Assembly: GCA_034437275.1 (NCBI GenBank)
Contig: DAOTUD010000133.1
Location: forward strand, 1-62,568
Source: TC-15 sp034437275
GTDB taxonomy: Bacteria; Chloroflexota; Anaerolineae; Aggregatilineales; Aggregatilineaceae
Reading direction: 5' to 3'
Length of the DNA: 62,568 nt
Shown here piece after piece: positions 1 to 7,765 of this stretch. The notes under the pieces are model-generated. The model ran no database searches and had not been told where the DNA came from. It was given only the letters and a program-made list of their open reading frames with translations. The first letter of the stretch is position 1. The number at the start of each line of letters is the position of its first letter. The translations under genes were made by a program, and so were the position numbers.

Positions 1-119
1 CACAATGCGGCATCTTAACAACTTCAAATAGCCGGTTGTGGCGAGCAGGTCGCCACGTAAAATTTGAACCGCACAAGATGAGAAACCTCTTTTTGGGCGG
101 GACACGCCCTTGTCGCTTA

Positions 120-205
120 ACGTAGGACCACTGCCTGTGCTTGTTCATGCAGGTAAGCTCATGCGTGCGCCAGAAGCCCCCGCCTTTAGGCGTGGGGAGT
201 GTCAC
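120..205 (+). mobile_element. Probable right end of an IS200/IS605-type element (TnpB omega-RNA 3' end)
   Basis: A stem-loop at 177-197 (CCCCGCC, loop TTTA, GGCGTGGGG) is followed by GAGTGTCAC ending at 205. From memory, this hairpin-plus-TCAC arrangement closes IS605-family right ends and the matching omega-RNA scaffolds. The preceding stretch, with GCCTGTGC near 133, also looks like such scaffolds. A tnpB would lie to the left; one open frame runs from the window edge to a TAG near 125, but it is too short to recognise and could be a decayed tail. Bases 206-236 before the next gene show nothing else. An isolated remnant is equally possible. Confidence 0.5.
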
Positions 206-236
206 TCTGAACCCGTGCGAACCGGCTTACACGCTG

Positions 237-3200
237 TCAGCTAAAGGGAAATGTCGGCGGGAAGCGATCCTCCCACGACACCATCCCCTCCTCCGACATC
301 AGGTAAGCCAGGATGAACTCGTCGATCTTGCCGCGCTGCATGACGTCCTTCAGGTCGGTGAGGCGCACCCCGGTGCGCTGGTCGCGCACGAAACGCTCGC
401 CCGCGTCCAGGCTGTAGACCCGGATCACGGAATGGCGCTCTTGCGGCGGCGGGGGATGGCGGCCCCCGGCGATGTCGATCTTGATGCGCTGGTAATCGCT
501 CAGCCAGGTATGCACGCGCGTATCGTCGGGCAGCGCGAAGACCTGCACCCGCGCCAGGTTGTCCTGGTTCGACTCGCGCCCGGCCAGCCGGTGCAGTCCA
601 CGCTCGCCCTTCAGGAAGCCGAACACGTTGCTGCCCTCGAACCACAGCGCGATCTCGTCGACGTGCCCGTAGCGCGCATAGCGTTGCATCACGTCCTGGA
701 AGCTGCCCGCCGTGAGGTGGGTGAACGACTGGCCGCCCGGCGCATCTGGATCGTCGGACAGCAGGTAGATTTCGCGGTCGTACCCTTTGCGCTCCGCCCA
801 CCACAGGTACATCTCCGACAGGCGGCGCACCCATTCGTCCGCCGCGCGCTCCGGCAGCGTGGGCTGCGTGCCCATCGCCGAGATGAGCATCATCGCCTGG
901 TTGCGGTGCGGCAGCCGCGCGGTGCGCAGCTCGATATCCAGGTAGCTCACGTTGGTGTAGAGCTTCTCGTAATCGCGCGCCAGATCGGACAGGTAGTGCA
1001 GATCGCGCTCGCGCTCGACCAGCATGGCGAAATCCTCCAGGTATTCCGCCCGTTCCTGGAGCTGGCGCAGCCGCCGCGTCAGCCGGTCCAGGAAGTAAAA
1101 GCGGCGCATACTGTCGCGCGCGTCCTCGTTGTCGTCCCAAAATTCGGAGGAGAACGTCGCCGCGCTCAGCGCTTCTTTCTCGCGCTTCATCTGCCCCACG
1201 AGGTCGGATTCGGCCCAATCAGCCAGCTTGCGCCGCAGCGCCGCGAAGCCCTCGACCAGTTCACCCAAATCCATACGCTGCCGCCGCCCGGTATCCAGCC
1301 CCTCAACCAGATTCACCGCGCTCTTGGGCGCGTCGTCGATGGGGACGTTCTTCAGCGTCAGGCAGCCCTCGTCGACCACCACGCGCAGCAAGTTCTGGTC
1401 CTGGCTGCCGCGTTCGGCCAGGGCACGCGCCATCGGCACCACGACCTGCCGGTCGATGGCGCGTTTCAGCGGACGCGCGCCGTACACCGGGCTGTAGCCA
1501 TGCTCCAGCACGAGGTCGATCACGTCCTCGTCGATCTCGACGACGATATTGCGCCGCGTGATGCCGTCGCGCAGCAGGACCTCCTTCAACTCGCGCTTGG
1601 CGATATCGCGCACGGCCTGCGGGCTGAGCTGCCCGAAGACGACGATCTTGTCCAGCCGGTTGACGAACTCCGGGCGGAAGTAGCGCTCGATCTCGGTCAG
1701 GTAATGCTCGCGCAGCGTGGCGTTGACCGCGCCCGGATCGACGTCCTCCCCGACGGTGAAACCCGGCGGACGGAACGCCTTGGTGGTGCCGCCCAGGTTG
1801 CTGGTCAGGATCAGGATCGCGTTGTGGAAGAAGGTCGTCTTGCCCGCCGCATCCGTGAGGCGGCCCTCGCCCAGCACTTGCAGGAAAATGTCGTAAATGC
1901 GCGGCGAGGCTTTCTCGAACTCGTCGAGCAGGACCACGCTGAAGGGCTGCTCGCGCACGCGGCGCGTCAACTCCCCGTCCTGGCCGAACGCGCCCAACAG
2001 CCGCGCCACCCCGTCGACATCGGTGTATTCGCTCATGTCGAAGCGCAGCAGCCGGTCTTCATTGCCGAACAGGTACGCCGCCAGCGTCTTGGCCATCTGT
2101 GTCTTGCCGACCCCGGTCGGCCCGATGAACAGGAACGTGCCCAGCGGCTTGCCGGGGTCGTTCAGCCCGGCCTTGACCATCGCCACCAGGTCGATCATCG
2201 CGTCGATGGCCTCATCCTGGCCCATGATGCGCTCGTGGAAGTAGCTCTCGACCTCCTGGATCGACATGCGCGCCTGATCGTTGACGATGAACTCCGGCAG
2301 CCCGCTCAAACGCGAGAACGTGCCGAGCACATGCTGGCGGCCCAGGCGCGGCATCCGCAACCGTCGCAGCAAGCGGCCCGACCCCTCCCCGCCCTGCGCG
2401 CGCGCCGCATCGGACGCGGTGTCCTCCAGCAGCCGGATCGCCTTGCCGGGAAAGGCGCGGTAGGGCCAGAAGCGGCGGCTAAGCTGGACGCTGGACCGGA
2501 TCGCGTCCGGCATCACGCGCACGTCCAGTTCGCGCTCCAGGTCCCGCGCGACGCTGCCCAACATCGCGAGCGTCTCGTCCTCCGACAGCCCTTCGACCGC
2601 CACCCGCCGGAACAGGTTGATGAAGCTCGGCCCGATGTTCTCGCCCATCGCCAGCCGGTCGGCGGACGCCTCGCCGATCACGACCACTTCGCCGTTGGCC
2701 AGGTGCGGCTTGAGCGCCATCCCGACGTTCGAGTCGCTCTTGGACCAGCGCCCTACCTCCAGCAGGCCGGGCAAGTCCGGCACATAGAGGATATGGCGCT
2801 CCGCGCGGCACGCATTGACGATGTCGTTCAGGCGCTCCTCCCACGTGCCGACGAACTGCGCCCCGGCGATCATGCGGTCCGGTGTCAGCAGCCACACCTT
2901 CCGATCCTGGAGCGCGGGATCGCAGTCGCCAAGCTGGATGCGGCGCACTGCCTCCTGGATCACCGTCGTTTTGCCGGACTCCGCCGGCCCGGTGACCAGG
3001 GCGCTGTTATTGCGCGCTCCGGCCAGAATTTGCAGGATCGCCTCGACCTCGTCGGCGCGGTGATACGCGCGGCGGAAACGGCCTTCGGCGGCCTGCGCGG
3101 TCATATCGACGCCGACTTCCTTCAGCGCCCAGAATTCGTCATCGGAGTCGCGGGAAAACAGCGAGGACAGGTCGTCGCGTTCTTCGGCGCGCTCTTTGGC

Positions 3201-3710
3201 CTTCTTCAGCTTGACCTCGACCTCTAACTCGTCGAGCGTCTCCTGGCGTGCGTGGTGGTAGGTCTCCAGGTCTTCGAGCGTTTCGTCGTCCAGCCACCCG
3301 GCGATCTCGGTGCGGGCTGTGTCTTCCAACTCCGCTTTGTTGTAGGCGTAGAACATCAGCGGCGGCGACCCCAGCCGCGGCACAGAGACGACCAACTGCC
3401 CGTCGTCGTCCTTCCGGACCAGCAGGCTGAAGGTCAGGTGCACCTGCTCGCGGCGCTTCTTACGCTTTTTGCGGTCGATGGGGCGGATCGCCACCTCGAC
3501 CTTGTGCAGCGCCAGGCCCGGCTGGAACTCGAAATTGTGCAGTTGATGCGCCGGCGTATCCTGAATGTGTGCTTTCACGGCCTCGGCCAGTTCGGACTTC
3601 ACTTCCTCCAGCGTCGGGCCGTAGGCGGTCAGGTCGTAGAGCGGCACGACCATCGCGGTGTACGTGTCGTTGTGGTGTTTCTGAACAAACAGATGAAATT
3701 TAAAATTCAT
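237..3710 (-). CDS. Clp/HSP100-like AAA+ ATPase fused to a GGQ-less release-factor-2-like domain
   Basis: 1157 residues. Residues 5-50 and 93-140 look like two copies of a small alpha/beta unit, not the usual Clp N-domain. AAA-1 (about 215-440) has an altered Walker A (GPAESGKT, 241-248), and its Walker B position reads ILYVPDLP instead of hhhhDE, so it is probably weak or dead. AAA-2 (about 490-770) is intact: GPTGVGKT 530-537, VVLLDEFEK 592-600, arginine-finger segment FRPEFVNRLD 678-687, then a ClpB D2-small domain. PGF (649-651) sits where ClpC-type partners carry their ClpP-docking tripeptide. Residues ~820-1140 resemble RF2: FWDD at 857-860, a helical PCRF-like region, MYLWWAERKGY 967-977, LKGERGLHRL 1033-1042 and RDQRTGV 1109-1115. 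The GGQ loop and codon-recognition segment are missing. Likely an unfoldase with a ribosome- or tRNA-directed adaptor; the role is inferred. Confidence 0.85.
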   Translation of the reverse strand: MNFKFHLFVQKHHNDTYTAMVVPLYDLTAYGPTLEEVKSELAEAVKAHIQDTPAHQLHNFEFQPGLALHKVEVAIRPIDRKKRKKRREQVHLTFSLLVRKDDDGQLVVSVPRLGSPPLMFYAYNKAELEDTARTEIAGWLDDETLEDLETYHHARQETLDELEVEVKLKKAKERAEERDDLSSLFSRDSDDEFWALKEVGVDMTAQAAEGRFRRAYHRADEVEAILQILAGARNNSALVTGPAESGKTTVIQEAVRRIQLGDCDPALQDRKVWLLTPDRMIAGAQFVGTWEERLNDIVNACRAERHILYVPDLPGLLEVGRWSKSDSNVGMALKPHLANGEVVVIGEASADRLAMGENIGPSFINLFRRVAVEGLSEDETLAMLGSVARDLERELDVRVMPDAIRSSVQLSRRFWPYRAFPGKAIRLLEDTASDAARAQGGEGSGRLLRRLRMPRLGRQHVLGTFSRLSGLPEFIVNDQARMSIQEVESYFHERIMGQDEAIDAMIDLVAMVKAGLNDPGKPLGTFLFIGPTGVGKTQMAKTLAAYLFGNEDRLLRFDMSEYTDVDGVARLLGAFGQDGELTRRVREQPFSVVLLDEFEKASPRIYDIFLQVLGEGRLTDAAGKTTFFHNAILILTSNLGGTTKAFRPPGFTVGEDVDPGAVNATLREHYLTEIERYFRPEFVNRLDKIVVFGQLSPQAVRDIAKRELKEVLLRDGITRRNIVVEIDEDVIDLVLEHGYSPVYGARPLKRAIDRQVVVPMARALAERGSQDQNLLRVVVDEGCLTLKNVPIDDAPKSAVNLVEGLDTGRRQRMDLGELVEGFAALRRKLADWAESDLVGQMKREKEALSAATFSSEFWDDNEDARDSMRRFYFLDRLTRRLRQLQERAEYLEDFAMLVERERDLHYLSDLARDYEKLYTNVSYLDIELRTARLPHRNQAMMLISAMGTQPTLPERAADEWVRRLSEMYLWWAERKGYDREIYLLSDDPDAPGGQSFTHLTAGSFQDVMQRYARYGHVDEIALWFEGSNVFGFLKGERGLHRLAGRESNQDNLARVQVFALPDDTRVHTWLSDYQRIKIDIAGGRHPPPPQERHSVIRVYSLDAGERFVRDQRTGVRLTDLKDVMQRGKIDEFILAYLMSEEGMVSWEDRFPPTFPFS

Positions 3711-3813
3711 TCACATGTCCATCACAAGCTGAGCATCCGTTGCTAAATCGCGCACAAGGTATTATAACATGGCGGCGCTGGCATCCCGCAACTCAGCTTA
3801 CAGGAGACTACCC

Positions 3814-4977
3814 ATGCACCGTGTCACCCGTCTGGCTCTGCTCGTCCTGGTGGCAGCCCTGCTGCTGCCGCCTCCACAACCGGCCCCGGCCCAGTCCTCC
3901 GGCGTGAGCGACGCCCGCTTCGCGCGGCTGGCACGCGGCATTAACGTGCCGTTCTGGTTCTGGCTGGGACCGCAACATCTGAACGACGTTTTCACCCGCC
4001 TGAACCCGTCAGATTTCGAACTGATCCGCGACCTGGGCTTCACCTATGTGCGCGTGCCGGTTGCCCTCGATGTTGTGCTCGACGAAGACGACCCGGACCT
4101 GCTCGACGACGACTGGCTGCTCGCGCTGGACTGGGCCATCGAGACGCTGGTCAGCTACGACCTGGCAGTGATGGTCGATCTGCACAGCACCGCCCCAACC
4201 AGCACCGGCGGCACGGTGTACTCCGGCAGGCTGGAAGACGACCCGGCCTTCGTCGAGACGTTCATCGCCTTCTGGCGCAATTTCGCCGCGCACCTGCGCA
4301 CCACCAACCCGGAGATGGTCTTCCTGGAGCCGATGAACGAACCCGTCTTCGAGGACGACCCGTCCCGCTGGCCGCCGATTCAGGCCGAGCTGCTGGCCGC
4401 GATCCGCGCCGAGGCCCCCGACCACACACTGATCGCCACCAGCGCGCGCTGGTCGAACGTCGAGACGTTCGTCGAGCTGGAGCCCCTCGTCGACCCGAAC
4501 ATCGTCTACAATTTCCACTTCTACGAGCCGTTCTACTTCACGCACCAGGGCGCAAGCTGGGCAGGGGAAATGGTCGCCAACATGCGGCTGGTCCCGTACC
4601 CCTCCAGCCCGGAAGCTATCGCCATGGCGCTGGACATGGTGTGCGACGAACAGGCGCAGCAGGCCATCCGCGGCTACGGCCAGGAACGCTGGGACGCCGC
4701 CAAGCTCGACGACCTGATCGGGCAGGCCGCCGCCTGGGGCGCACAGCACAACGTGCGCTTGATCTGCAACGAATTCGGGGTATACAAACCGTTCGCCATG
4801 CAGGATGATCGTTGGCAGTGGTTCGCGGATGTGATCACGCTGCTCGAAGGCTACGGAATCGGCTGGGCGATGTGGGAATATGACGACAGCTTCGGGCTGG
4901 TCGAACGGCGCGGCGACCGCGTCCAGCTCGATACCGACCTGGCCGCCGCGCTGGGCCTGCAGCCGGTCGACAATTAG
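3814..4977 (+). CDS. Secreted glycoside hydrolase family 5-like glycosidase (endoglucanase type)
   Basis: 387 residues. ATG at 3814 is chosen because AGGAG lies 7 bases upstream and the protein then opens with a clean signal peptide (MHRVTRLALLVLVAALLLPP, then an AQSS cleavage region). The TIM-barrel features of GH5 are visible: ARGINVPFW near the mature start, DLHST after strand 3, FLEPMNEP carrying the acid/base Glu, a central YNFHFYEPF segment, and CNEFGVY carrying the nucleophile Glu. The family hydrolyses beta-1,4 glucans or related polymers outside the cell; the exact substrate cannot be read from sequence. The Clp-like gene is divergent, with about 100 bases between them. Confidence 0.85.
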   Translation: MHRVTRLALLVLVAALLLPPPQPAPAQSSGVSDARFARLARGINVPFWFWLGPQHLNDVFTRLNPSDFELIRDLGFTYVRVPVALDVVLDEDDPDLLDDDWLLALDWAIETLVSYDLAVMVDLHSTAPTSTGGTVYSGRLEDDPAFVETFIAFWRNFAAHLRTTNPEMVFLEPMNEPVFEDDPSRWPPIQAELLAAIRAEAPDHTLIATSARWSNVETFVELEPLVDPNIVYNFHFYEPFYFTHQGASWAGEMVANMRLVPYPSSPEAIAMALDMVCDEQAQQAIRGYGQERWDAAKLDDLIGQAAAWGAQHNVRLICNEFGVYKPFAMQDDRWQWFADVITLLEGYGIGWAMWEYDDSFGLVERRGDRVQLDTDLAAALGLQPVDN

Positions 4978-4995
4978 CATAAGGGGGAAAGTTCG

Positions 4996-5392
4996 GTGCT
5001 TAGAATCGCGTTCGGTGTGTTCAGCATCCTGCATGGCCTGGTGCACCGGCTGTACTTCGGGCAGAGCGCGCGCTATTTTGAACTCCAGCCGGACATGACG
5101 TGGCCGGACGGCGCGTGGGCATTCTCGAAGCTGCTCGGCGACGACGCCATCCGCACCCTGGCCAGCGCGGCGTGCATTCTGGCGGCGCTTGGCTTCGTGA
5201 TCGGCGGGATCGGGATCGTCGCGCAGTAGGGCTGATGGCGTGTGGCAGTCGCCATCACCGCCGCGTTTTCGGCGCTCGCGTACGTGCGGCAAATGGCAGC
5301 ATCTCGACGACCAGGGCGGCGTGGCAGTGCTGATCAACAGCGCGCTGCTGGTGGCGCTGTTCGTGTTCGACTGGCCCGATTTCGATTTCTAG
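4996..5392 (+). pseudogene. Broken small integral-membrane protein gene
   Basis: An open frame from ATG 4996 encodes 77 residues (MLRIAFGVFSILHGLVHRLY..., ending GGIGIVAQ) and stops at TAG 5227-5229. Two codons on there is TGA, then the same frame continues with WRVAVAITAAFSALAYV. Near 5290 the reading switches frame and continues DDQGGVAVLINSALLVALFVFDWPDFDF to a TAG at 5390-5392. Joined, the pieces give one plausible 130-residue protein with about four membrane helices. Both stops are one base from TGG (Trp). At least three lesions argue for real decay rather than one sequencing error. Family not recognised. Confidence 0.6.
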
Positions 5393-5429
5393 ACCGCCTA
5401 CACTACCGCATGTATTGCAAGGAGACACC

Positions 5430-6350
5430 ATGCCCCCCCCACCATCCGTGACAATCTACACCGACGGCGGCTGCAAGCCCAACCCCGGCCCTGGCGGTTG
5501 GGGCGCACTGTTGCTCGCGGCCAACGGCACCACCAAAGAACTCAGCGGCGCGGCGGCGGAGACGACCAACAACCGCATGGAACTCACCGCCGCCATCGAA
5601 GCGCTGCGCGCGCTCAAGGGGCCGTGCCGGGTAACGCTGGTCACGGATTCGGAATACCTGAAGAACGGGATTTCCGGCTGGCTGGCGGACTGGGTGCAAA
5701 ATAACTGGCTGACCAGCGGGGACCAGCCGGTCAAAAACCGGGACCTGTGGCAGGCGCTCTACGCCGAAACGCAGCGCCACGACATCACCTGGGAATGGGT
5801 CAAGGGGCACGCCGGCGACGAGCACAACGAGCACGTCGACCAACTGGCAACCGCCGCCCGCCGCGAACTCACCGGCCCGGACGAACCAGCGGACGCCGCC
5901 AACAACGCGCCGGCCACCCCGCCCGAATACGAGATCGCGCTGCGCGTCTCCAGCACGCACGGCAGCGGCGGCTGGGCGTACCGCGTGGCCCGGCTGGCGG
6001 ATGCCGACATGGGCGAACTGCACACCGGCAGCGATCCCGACGCCAGCAGCAGCCGCCTGGAACTGGTCGCGGCACTGGATGCGCTGCAACAGATGCCGCC
6101 CGGGGCAGCGGTGCGCGTGTTCTGCCCGGGGGACTATCTCTACAGGGGCATGACGCAGTGGATCGCGGGCTGGCAGCGGCGCAACTGGCAGACTGCCAGC
6201 AAAAAGCCGGTCAAAAACCGGGACCTGTGGCGGGCGCTGCTGGCCGAAGCCGAACAGCGCCCGGTCTACTGGCAGTTGGAACCAGACGACACGCCGCCGC
6301 TGGCCCGCGACCTGGACGAGATCGCCGCCGACGCCGCCCGCCGCAAATAA
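5430..6350 (+). CDS. rnhA: Ribonuclease HI with a second, degenerate RNase H-like domain
   Basis: 306 residues; ATG 5430 follows AAGGAGA. Residues 5-147 form a complete type 1 RNase H that cleaves RNA in RNA-DNA hybrids: YTDGGCKPNPGPGGWG (Asp12), NNRMELTAAIEAL (Glu51), VTDSEYLKNGI (Asp73), WVKGHAGDEHNEHVD (His127, Asp137). After a linker, residues 165-306 repeat the fold in decayed form. GGWAYRV, SSRLELVAALDAL (Glu retained) and KKPVKNRDLWRALL match the first copy, but the metal-binding aspartates and the KGH segment are gone. A 27-base identical stretch in both copies (5725-5751 and 6205-6231) supports internal duplication. The second half may bind nucleic acid without cutting; that is inference. 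Confidence 0.92.
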   Translation: MPPPPSVTIYTDGGCKPNPGPGGWGALLLAANGTTKELSGAAAETTNNRMELTAAIEALRALKGPCRVTLVTDSEYLKNGISGWLADWVQNNWLTSGDQPVKNRDLWQALYAETQRHDITWEWVKGHAGDEHNEHVDQLATAARRELTGPDEPADAANNAPATPPEYEIALRVSSTHGSGGWAYRVARLADADMGELHTGSDPDASSSRLELVAALDALQQMPPGAAVRVFCPGDYLYRGMTQWIAGWQRRNWQTASKKPVKNRDLWRALLAEAEQRPVYWQLEPDDTPPLARDLDEIAADAARRK

Positions 6351-6362
6351 CCCGGCCCCAGC

Positions 6363-7646
6363 CTATGGCCCCGCGATGCTGATCTGGCAGTCCAGCGTGA
6401 CGACTTGACCGGCATTTCGCCCGCCGGACTGCCCCGACCACGTATCGGTGATCGTCTCGACCAGTTGCAGCCGGTGATTGCCAGGATCAAGCGTGACCGG
6501 CCCCATCGTGAAGTTCCACCCCCAGGGGCAGTAAGGGGAATGCTGGTTGGGGCCGCTTTGGCGCAGCGTGCTCATGTCCCACGCCTGCCCATCGACGAAC
6601 AACTGGTAGTCCGCCGGGTACACGTGTGCACTGGCATGGGGCGCACTGTCGAAGCAGCCGACGCCCCAGTGCATCATCAGCGGGCGCGCCACCGGCTGGC
6701 CGGGCGGGTCAAGATCGCAGCGTCGCTCCGCCCAGAAGAAATGCATGTACACAAACTCGTCGCCATCGGGATCACCCAGCTCATCGTCGCCCGGCAGCGC
6801 GAAGATGCAGTCCGGCGGGCAGGTGACGCGGTTTTCGCCAGAACGCGGCTCACAGCGGCCATTGCCGCACGTCGCCACCGTCAGGCAGTCCAGCGGGCAG
6901 CTCGTTTCGTCCTCGTTCGCATCGCAGACCCCGTTGCCGCACGTCGTCGGGACCAGCGGCACGCGCGCCGGGTATTCCGGCAGCTCATCGACCGGCACCA
7001 CCGCGCCGAACCCCCCGTCCGGATCGACCACCATCGACAGCCCCGCCGCCACCGGGCGGACCCGGTCCGGCGGCACCGGCAGCGGTTCGTCGGCCCAGTA
7101 AGCCGCGCTGATCTCGTCCAGCGCTTCCGGCTCCACACGCCCGCTGACCGCCAGGACTTCCCCCTCCAGCGTGTTGATCTGCGTCTCGCCTTCGGTCGTC
7201 ACGCTCACCCAGAACGCCGTCCCGCGCACCGTCAGCGACGCGCCGGGCGTGTAAATCCGGTAGCGCGACCGGGCATCGAGTGTCCGTTCCAGCCGGTTGA
7301 GCGCATCCCCGGCCAGCACATCGACCGTCAACTGGAACGAGTCGTCGTCCGCGTCGTAGCCCAACTCGCGGACCTGGACGACACTGTCCGGCAGCACCTC
7401 GCTCTCTACCCCGTCAAAAAAACGAAGGTACGCCAACCCCACCGGATCGGTACGTACCCAATCACCTTCGCCGACCAGCGCGCGGCGCGTGACGGTTTCC
7501 CACATCTCCGCCCCTGCTGGCTGGTGCTGGACCAGGCCCTGCGCCGGTTCGAGCGCCCCCGTATAGTCCCCTTGCGCCGCTGATGGACTGCCCATCGCCA
7601 ACAGCAGCATAATCCACACAACCGCGATTGCCCTTTTTTGCCACAT
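6363..7646 (-). CDS. Secreted FecR-domain protein with CGNG cysteine-rich repeats
   Basis: 427 residues, preceded by GAGGAG. A signal peptide (MWQKRAIAVVWIMLLLAMGSPSAAQ) is followed by a FecR domain (about 45-170): RRALVGEGDWVRTDPVGLAYLRFFDG, then YTPGASLTVRGTAFWVSV. In Bacteroidota FecR couples TonB receptors to sigma factors, but in this phylum FecR domains often occur in stand-alone secreted proteins. Two cysteine modules follow (CGNGVCDANEDETSCPLDC and CGNGRCEP...CPPDC), probably disulfide-stabilised. The C-terminal ~130 residues are Trp- and Cys-containing and may be a beta-sandwich. It is a paralogue of the gene at 11380 and ends 12 bases from rnhA, tail to tail. Confidence 0.8.
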   Translation of the reverse strand: MWQKRAIAVVWIMLLLAMGSPSAAQGDYTGALEPAQGLVQHQPAGAEMWETVTRRALVGEGDWVRTDPVGLAYLRFFDGVESEVLPDSVVQVRELGYDADDDSFQLTVDVLAGDALNRLERTLDARSRYRIYTPGASLTVRGTAFWVSVTTEGETQINTLEGEVLAVSGRVEPEALDEISAAYWADEPLPVPPDRVRPVAAGLSMVVDPDGGFGAVVPVDELPEYPARVPLVPTTCGNGVCDANEDETSCPLDCLTVATCGNGRCEPRSGENRVTCPPDCIFALPGDDELGDPDGDEFVYMHFFWAERRCDLDPPGQPVARPLMMHWGVGCFDSAPHASAHVYPADYQLFVDGQAWDMSTLRQSGPNQHSPYCPWGWNFTMGPVTLDPGNHRLQLVETITDTWSGQSGGRNAGQVVTLDCQISIAGP

Positions 7647-7730
7647 CGCCTACTCCTCTATGCTTTTGTTATTATCCAGTTTACGAGAACCTCCCCCTCC
7701 ACGTCAACCAGGCCAGCGAACGCCTCACCG

Positions 7731-7765
7731 TTCACGCCCACGCCCAACCATGCTACAATAGCCGC
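7731..7765 (+). promoter_or_regulatory. Promoter for a leaderless CDF transporter mRNA
   Basis: TTCACG (7731-7736), a 17-base spacer and TACAAT (7754-7759) form a plausible sigma-70-type promoter. Only six bases separate the -10 element from the ATG at 7766, so transcription would begin at or next to the A of the start codon. No Shine-Dalgarno site is visible before that ATG, as expected for a leaderless mRNA. Confidence 0.55.

Noticed and set aside
141..3227. A 1028-codon open frame on the plus strand
   Set aside because: It lies antisense to the Clp-RF2 gene. Its translation is rich in Arg, His, Ala and Gln without any domain, typical of a mirror frame in GC-rich DNA.
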